A stretch of DNA of 64,000 nt from Medicago truncatula. Lineage: Eukaryota; Streptophyta; Magnoliopsida; Fabales; Fabaceae. Where the stretch lies: contig NC_053046.1 in the NCBI RefSeq assembly GCF_003473485.1, positions 28,039,332-28,103,331 of the forward strand, given 5' to 3'. The notes beneath the pieces are model-generated. The model had not been told where the DNA came from. It ran no database searches and saw nothing but the letters and a program-made list of their open reading frames with translations. Of this stretch, positions 59,060 to 64,000 are shown in pieces; position 1 is the first letter of the stretch; each line of letters starts with the position of its first letter. A program made the position numbers and the translations under genes.

Positions 59060-59870
59060 TTATTTCACGACTGAACATTTAATTTTATTAAGAAAAGGGG
59101 AAAAAAGTTCAAACTACCCCTATTTGAAAAGATTTAGGGTTCGGGGGTTAGTTACATAAAGGGAAGGTATTAGCATCCTTTATGTCCGTAGTACTCTACG
59201 GGAACCTCTTGATTTTATTTAAGTTAATGTGCTATAACTTGCTTGCTTGAAAAGAAGTTAATGTGATGATTAAAAAGAAAAAGAAAGTGAGACCTAATTT
59301 ATCTACATTTTTTATTGTTTGGAAGGACATGGTCCTCTGCCTACGTACCCGTGAGGGATCAAAACCTCGTAGTTCGGGGTAGAAAACGACGTTTGATTTG
59401 TTGAGTGTTTTTTATTAATTTTGAAAAAAAGGTTTTAAAATGAAAAGCCAAGTGGCAAATAAGAATTTGTTTGTGTTTTTTATATTAAAGAAAATGACTT
59501 AAAGTTGAATTAAAGTTGATTGAAATTTGATTAAAGAAATAAAAATAAAAAGGACGATCACTTGATTTAGGATCAAGGTTTATTATAAAAAAGTATTTTT
59601 ATGATTTTTTGGTTATTTGCATGTTTTTGTTGTTTTTTGAATAATTGCTAAACTAACGGAGCAAGAAAATAAAACGTAATAACCTAAGCAGAAAAGTAGA
59701 GCATACACCCACACACGCACACATGCACCTAAACTATTACAAAAAAACCTATTTACATTCTAAGGTCTGCAAAAAAAATAAATGACAAGAAAAAGTAAAT
59801 AAATTATTTACATCAAGGCCTAATTTACATTCTAACATGCATGAGGGAACATAAATTAATAATTGCAATG
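59060..59870 (-). mobile_element. Ogre-like LTR fragment, inverted
   Basis: On the minus strand it carries the same landmarks as the LTR at 966-4306: 'aactacgaggttttgatccc' with 'gggtacgtaggcagagg', and 'taataccttccctttatgta' with 'ctaacccccgaaccctaaat'. The two are related but not close copies. It is broken at the left by copia sequence and at the right by the LTR element starting at 59871. Confidence 0.6.
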
Positions 59871-61063
59871 TGATGACAGTCCGTCATATCACATTTTTAA
59901 AGTCTTTTTAAATAAATTTTCAATCTATTTTTATTAGTTTAGTATTTAATTTAGAGTCAATTTAAATAAAGTAATGTTTTTTGGTCTATTAAGTCAAGCA
60001 AGGAAATATTGGAATTTATGGGTTATTATCATAATTATTTGTTATGTGATCAAACAAGAGCAAAACAAGAAGTGCCAAAAGCAATGGTTTTAATATTCAT
60101 ATAAAAGATCGGGCTTGAGAAAATCAAATAAAAGAAAAGCGTGACTTGCTTGTGGAGAAAAAAAGGAACTAGGTTACATTCCTATATATAAGAAAGCCAG
60201 CCGCACATAAAAAAGAGGAAGGTGAACGTTGGGAAAGTGAGCCGCACAGGAGATCACGATTTTGGCCACATGGTTTTGGGAAGACAACAACAGCACCGTG
60301 GGATATAAACTGTGGAGCAAAGCCGGCAACGACGGAACTCTATCGGTTTATTGTTTTTATTATGTTGTTTATTCGTTTGATCATGTCTAGCTAATTTCCT
60401 TGTTGATTAAGCCATGATGAACCTATTTTAATATATGAATCAGTAGTTGATACTCTCTTTATTATTAATGTTATTCAGTCTTTATTCAGAATTACTTGTG
60501 TTCATTGCTTTTCAGATAATTGTTTTGTATGACTATTAACCCTAGCTTCGTGCAATTACATGAATTGATATTAGGAATTGAATGACTATTAACACTAGCT
60601 TTTAATCCTGATATAGTAATCCTGTTTGATTCAACATAGGAACCTAGAGATAGGAAATTGAGGATCATGACTCATGAATTAACGTTCTTTTATCGCTTCC
60701 ATGGTTATTCAATCGGTTTAAGAGATTAAAAGGTTATAACTTAAGAAAGGGTTTTGAGTCAAGAGATTGATCAAAACTACTTAGTTAATTTGTCGTAAAG
60801 ATGGAATAGTAATTAGTAAATAAGGGAGGTAACTACTCATATAGAACAATAGGGGATTCATCGGCTTAATCATCCTTCTCAAATCATCTTTTAACAACTT
60901 TATATACTTTTTATACACACAAACCTACTGCCTCAGGCACTTATAAAGTTTACACATCCTAGATACTAACTTTATTGCTAAGTTAAGATTAACACAGTCC
61001 TCGTGGATACGAACTTATTTTATTACTTCGATAGTTTTAGTACACTTGCTAAAATATCTATCA
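59871..61063 (+). mobile_element. 5' LTR of a young non-autonomous gypsy-type element
   Basis: The LTR runs from TGATGACAGTCCGTCATATC to ...AAAATATCTATCA, 1193 bp. Its first 571 bp look identical by eye to the 3' LTR that begins at 63430. The primer-binding site, TTGGCGCCGCTGCCGGGGA, follows at 61069-61087. This type is common in Athila/Cyclops-like and related gypsy elements. Confidence 0.9.
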
Positions 61064-61246
61064 AGTTTTTGGCGCCGCTGCCGGGGACTGTTAAATCATT
61101 TCAACTTGGCAATTTTGTTTTTATTTAGGATTTCAGTCATTTATATTTTTGTATATATATATAAAAGAAAAAAAATTTTGATTTATGCTATTCTTTTTCT
61201 TCTCATTGTATTGGGCTACTAAAAAGTTTATCCAAGTTTTGCAGCT

Positions 61247-61837
61247 ATGATAGACAGGTTACGCCTCTATGACACAAAAGAGATTTGGTCATTGCAATAT
61301 GAAAAATATATGATATCTTTGAAGATAAAATGCTTGGACAGTAAAATCTCACTATTAAATGAGAGGTGTGACAGTTATGAGGTGGATCAACTAAGTAGTA
61401 ATTGTAAAGAGAAGAAAGAGGTGATCAACATCGATTACAATACTCAACTTCAAAATATTTTAGATGATTTCTTGGTGTCAAACCAATTTTCATTTGATAA
61501 GTTTGATGTTCAGTGTGGTGATCTTGTTGAGAAGGCACAGGAGTCTCAAAGGAAGTTGGTTAAGATGGAGACAGAATGTCACAAGGTTGTGGTGGAAGAA
61601 AATCCCAAAGTGAGGAGTGTTGATATTTGTCCGAAATCTGAACCAATGGGGGTTAAGGAAATCACTCTTGTGAAAATATATGCACGTCCTTCTCTAAGGT
61701 GGGAGAGCTTTAATTCCAAAAGATCAACATTGAGTGCATGGGAGTATCTGATTCTTTGTGCTAAGTTCATGGAATTCCTACCAAACAAGAGGAAGAAGAA
61801 GGGTGATATATTCCTTCTATCATTTTTGCCACCCTAA
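61247..61837 (+). CDS. orphan 196-aa ORF of a non-autonomous LTR element
   Basis: The ORF begins MIDRLRLYDTKEIWSLQYEK and ends ...KGDIFLLSFLPP. It is the only long ORF between two matching LTRs. I recognise no gag, protease, reverse transcriptase or integrase motif. The N-terminal half (to about residue 75) is Leu/Lys/Glu-rich and may form a coiled coil. The C-terminus is basic (NKRKKKG). It may be a remnant of gag or of a 3' extra ORF; its origin is unclear. It lies about 160 bp after the primer-binding site, in the position of gag. Confidence 0.5.
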   Translation: MIDRLRLYDTKEIWSLQYEKYMISLKIKCLDSKISLLNERCDSYEVDQLSSNCKEKKEVINIDYNTQLQNILDDFLVSNQFSFDKFDVQCGDLVEKAQESQRKLVKMETECHKVVVEENPKVRSVDICPKSEPMGVKEITLVKIYARPSLRWESFNSKRSTLSAWEYLILCAKFMEFLPNKRKKKGDIFLLSFLPP

Positions 61838-63429
61838 CAGTGGCTGAAGCGTCAAGCTCAATGACGTAAAAGAAAGCGCTTGGTGGGAGGCAACCCATCG
61901 GATCTTAGATCCGCTCAGGTATTGTTTTTATTTTTTTATTGCATTTTATTTTACATATAAAAAAAAAAAAAAACCAATGTGTGCTACGAACGTGGCACGA
62001 AATTTCTTTAACGTGGCACGATCTAACAAACGAAGAAACAAGTTTGCCACTGGAAATTTCGTGGCACGATTGGTAATCTAACGTGGCACGATTTGAAAAA
62101 AACAAAAAACAAAAAAACAAAAAACAACAACAAAGAAAAAAAAAATGAAAAGATGGACGAAAAAAAAATAAAAAAATCAAAGTCCACATCAGTTCTTTTT
62201 CAATCACTCGTATTCGTCAGATGTCAGTTGAACTTTTAATTGTTGTGTTGTTATTTGGATAATTCAGTTGTACTCCCTGTTATGTAATTGAATCTGAACT
62301 TGTTTATTATTGACGAATTTGTTTGTTAGTTGACTTTTTTTCAGTTTAGTAACAATTGTTTGTTCAAGTGGTATTCCAAAAGTTCATAAGGAGGTAGTGA
62401 CTTGTATTTCAAAGGCGAAGTGTACGGCATGTGTGATAGGTAGTCGCAACTCCCAGAAATCTAACACTGTAAGGTTCATAGCCAAATTTTATTTTTTTCA
62501 ATTTACTTATATAGAGTGTTCCGTGCAACTACATTTCTAGAACTTGCATTGTTTCTTTACTGTTGATTGATCTTTATCATATACACACTGAGGCAAAAGT
62601 GCTTGGTCCTGTGAGCCTTTTCAAGCCTACCCTGATTTTGATTGAATTTATCCTTTTTGAAAGCCAATTTGTGCCGGTAGGTTTAGATCTTTTTGTTCGG
62701 TGACAAGCTACATATTGAGCCTAGGGACTTTTAGGATTTGACCCAAAAATATTATATTTGAGTTAGGCTGTGTAGGGTGTTGCTAAACAATAAGTTTGGG
62801 GTTGCTATTGGAATTTGCAACCAACTAAGTTTGGGGTGGAGGTACTAGAGAATAAAGAACAAATCATGAAAAATATACACTCAAAATCAAAATGGTGTAT
62901 CAAAAAAAAAAAGAGAATGAAAAGCAAGGGACAAACAAAGAAAAATTTGAGTAACTTTAAACTCGATTGTCCTAACAAGTTACAAATAATCTCTAGTACC
63001 TTTACAAATTGTTATTTCAAGGGGTGAATGAGGGATTGAATCCATTCTTTAACTTCCGTAGGAATTGCCTAACTCAAAATTTTGTGTAGCCTACTTATCC
63101 AAATATTATCCCACCTTCACCTAAGCCCCGTTATAACCCTTAAAGACCTCAAAGTGTGCATTGATATTGATTTTTATTGACGTTTAGAAATTTTTCAAGC
63201 GTATGGTAATATGTAGATTTGCATGTCGACTATGAGTGAACCCTATTCAATTTGTTGCGTGGAGTTGTGAATTGGTGGATGCGTACAAGTCAAACTAGCT
63301 CATCATTAGCTAGTGAGGAGTTGAACTTTTGGGTACTATCGCTTGATTAGGTAATTGTTATTTTACTGTCGACTATCAATGTTGCAAATAAATTCCTTGA
63401 GGACAAGGAATAGTTCAAGTTTGGGGTTG
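61838..63429 (+). other. non-coding internal region of the LTR element
   Basis: It starts with a conserved-looking tract, 'aatgacgtaaaagaaagcgc' then 'ttggtgggaggcaacccatc'. I recognise this as usual downstream of pol in Athila/Cyclops-like elements. Then come four copies of cgtggcacga (61991, 62012, 62060 and 62082), an A-rich stretch (62095-62185), and noncoding sequence. It ends in the polypurine tract aagtttggggttg directly before the 3' LTR. Pol is absent. Confidence 0.65.
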
Positions 63430-64000
63430 TGATGACAGTCCGTCATATCACATTTTTAAAGTCTTTTTAAATAAATTTTCAATCTATTTTTATTAGTTTA
63501 GTATTTAATTTAGAGTCAATTTAAATAAAGTAATGTTTTTTGGTCTATTAAGTCAAGCAAGGAAATATTGGAATTTATGGGTTATTATCATAATTATTTG
63601 TTATGTGATCAAACAAGAGCAAAACAAGAAGTGCCAAAAGCAATGGTTTTAATATTCATATAAAAGATCGGGCTTGAGAAAATCAAATAAAAGAAAAGCG
63701 TGACTTGCTTGTGGAGAAAAAAAGGAACTAGGTTACATTCCTATATATAAGAAAGCCAGCCGCACATAAAAAAGAGGAAGGTGAACGTTGGGAAAGTGAG
63801 CCGCACAGGAGATCACGATTTTGGCCACATGGTTTTGGGAAGACAACAACAGCACCGTGGGATATAAACTGTGGAGCAAAGCCGGCAACGACGGAACTCT
63901 ATCGGTTTATTGTTTTTATTATGTTGTTTATTCGTTTGATCATGTCTAGCTAATTTCCTTGTTGATTAAGCCATGATGAACCTATTTTAATATATGAATC
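63430..64000 (+). mobile_element. 3' LTR of the young element (cut by window end)
   Basis: It starts TGATGACAGTCCGTCATATC after a polypurine tract. The 571 bp visible match 59871-60441 with no difference that I could see. The right boundary and target duplication lie outside the window. Confidence 0.9.

Noticed and set aside
61905..62207. 100-codon minus-strand ORF, phenylalanine-rich
   Set aside because: It translates A-rich non-coding DNA of the LTR element (runs of F), with no support as a protein.

Overview
This is a window of plant nuclear DNA. It is AT-rich, its genes carry GT-AG introns, and most of it is transposon sequence. The best clue to the organism is a two-exon nodule-specific cysteine-rich (NCR / late nodulin) peptide gene at 17253-17760. 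That gene type is known from legumes of the inverted-repeat-lacking clade (Medicago, Trifolium, Pisum and relatives). Ogre-like LTR fragments and legume-type MITEs agree. No species can be named from the sequence alone.

Layout. 1-11.2 kb: an Ogre-like Ty3/gypsy 3' end and LTR, joined to a Ty1/copia fragment. A LINE with a 17-bp target-site duplication splits the copia fragment, and a 2361-bp solo LTR with a 5-bp duplication splits the LINE. 11.2-17.2 kb: no gene; LINE tails and one hAT MITE. 17.25-17.76 kb: the NCR gene. 18.9-22.7 kb: a MULE-type OTU-domain pseudogene cut by a hAT MITE, and a decayed copia remnant with its LTR. 24.5-30.2 kb: CRY1, intact. 30.8-32.6 kb: an intact NIP aquaporin on the minus strand, so CRY1 and NIP converge. 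34.5-42.2 kb: MITEs, tandem repeats, LINE pseudogenes and SINEs. 42.6-46.1 kb: an intact clade-F-like PP2C. 47.7-49.0 kb: an F-box/LRR/FBD gene with one in-frame stop. 50-53 kb: a duplicated copy of the F-box upstream region and RNase H debris. 53.17-56.58 kb: a hAT transposon that looks complete, with a 787-codon spliced transposase and a perfect 8-bp duplication. 56.95-57.3 kb: an inverted F-box fragment. 57.4-59.0 kb: a truncated copia (LTR, PBS, gag, protease). 59.06-59.87 kb: an inverted Ogre-like LTR fragment. 59.87 kb to the end: a young non-autonomous LTR element whose two LTRs match over the 571 bp of the second LTR that is visible.

The intact host genes (NCR, CRY1, NIP, PP2C) do not form a pathway. 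They are ordinary dispersed plant genes: symbiosis peptide, blue-light receptor, membrane channel and phosphatase. I did not find a clear new multi-gene system. The points most worth a second look are the CRY1 stop codon split by a terminal intron, the NIP with an unusual S/I/A/R selectivity filter, the hAT element with exact boundaries, the orphan ORF of the young LTR element, and an array of GC-rich palindromes in the solo LTR. All boundaries were read by eye; no alignment or database search was run.
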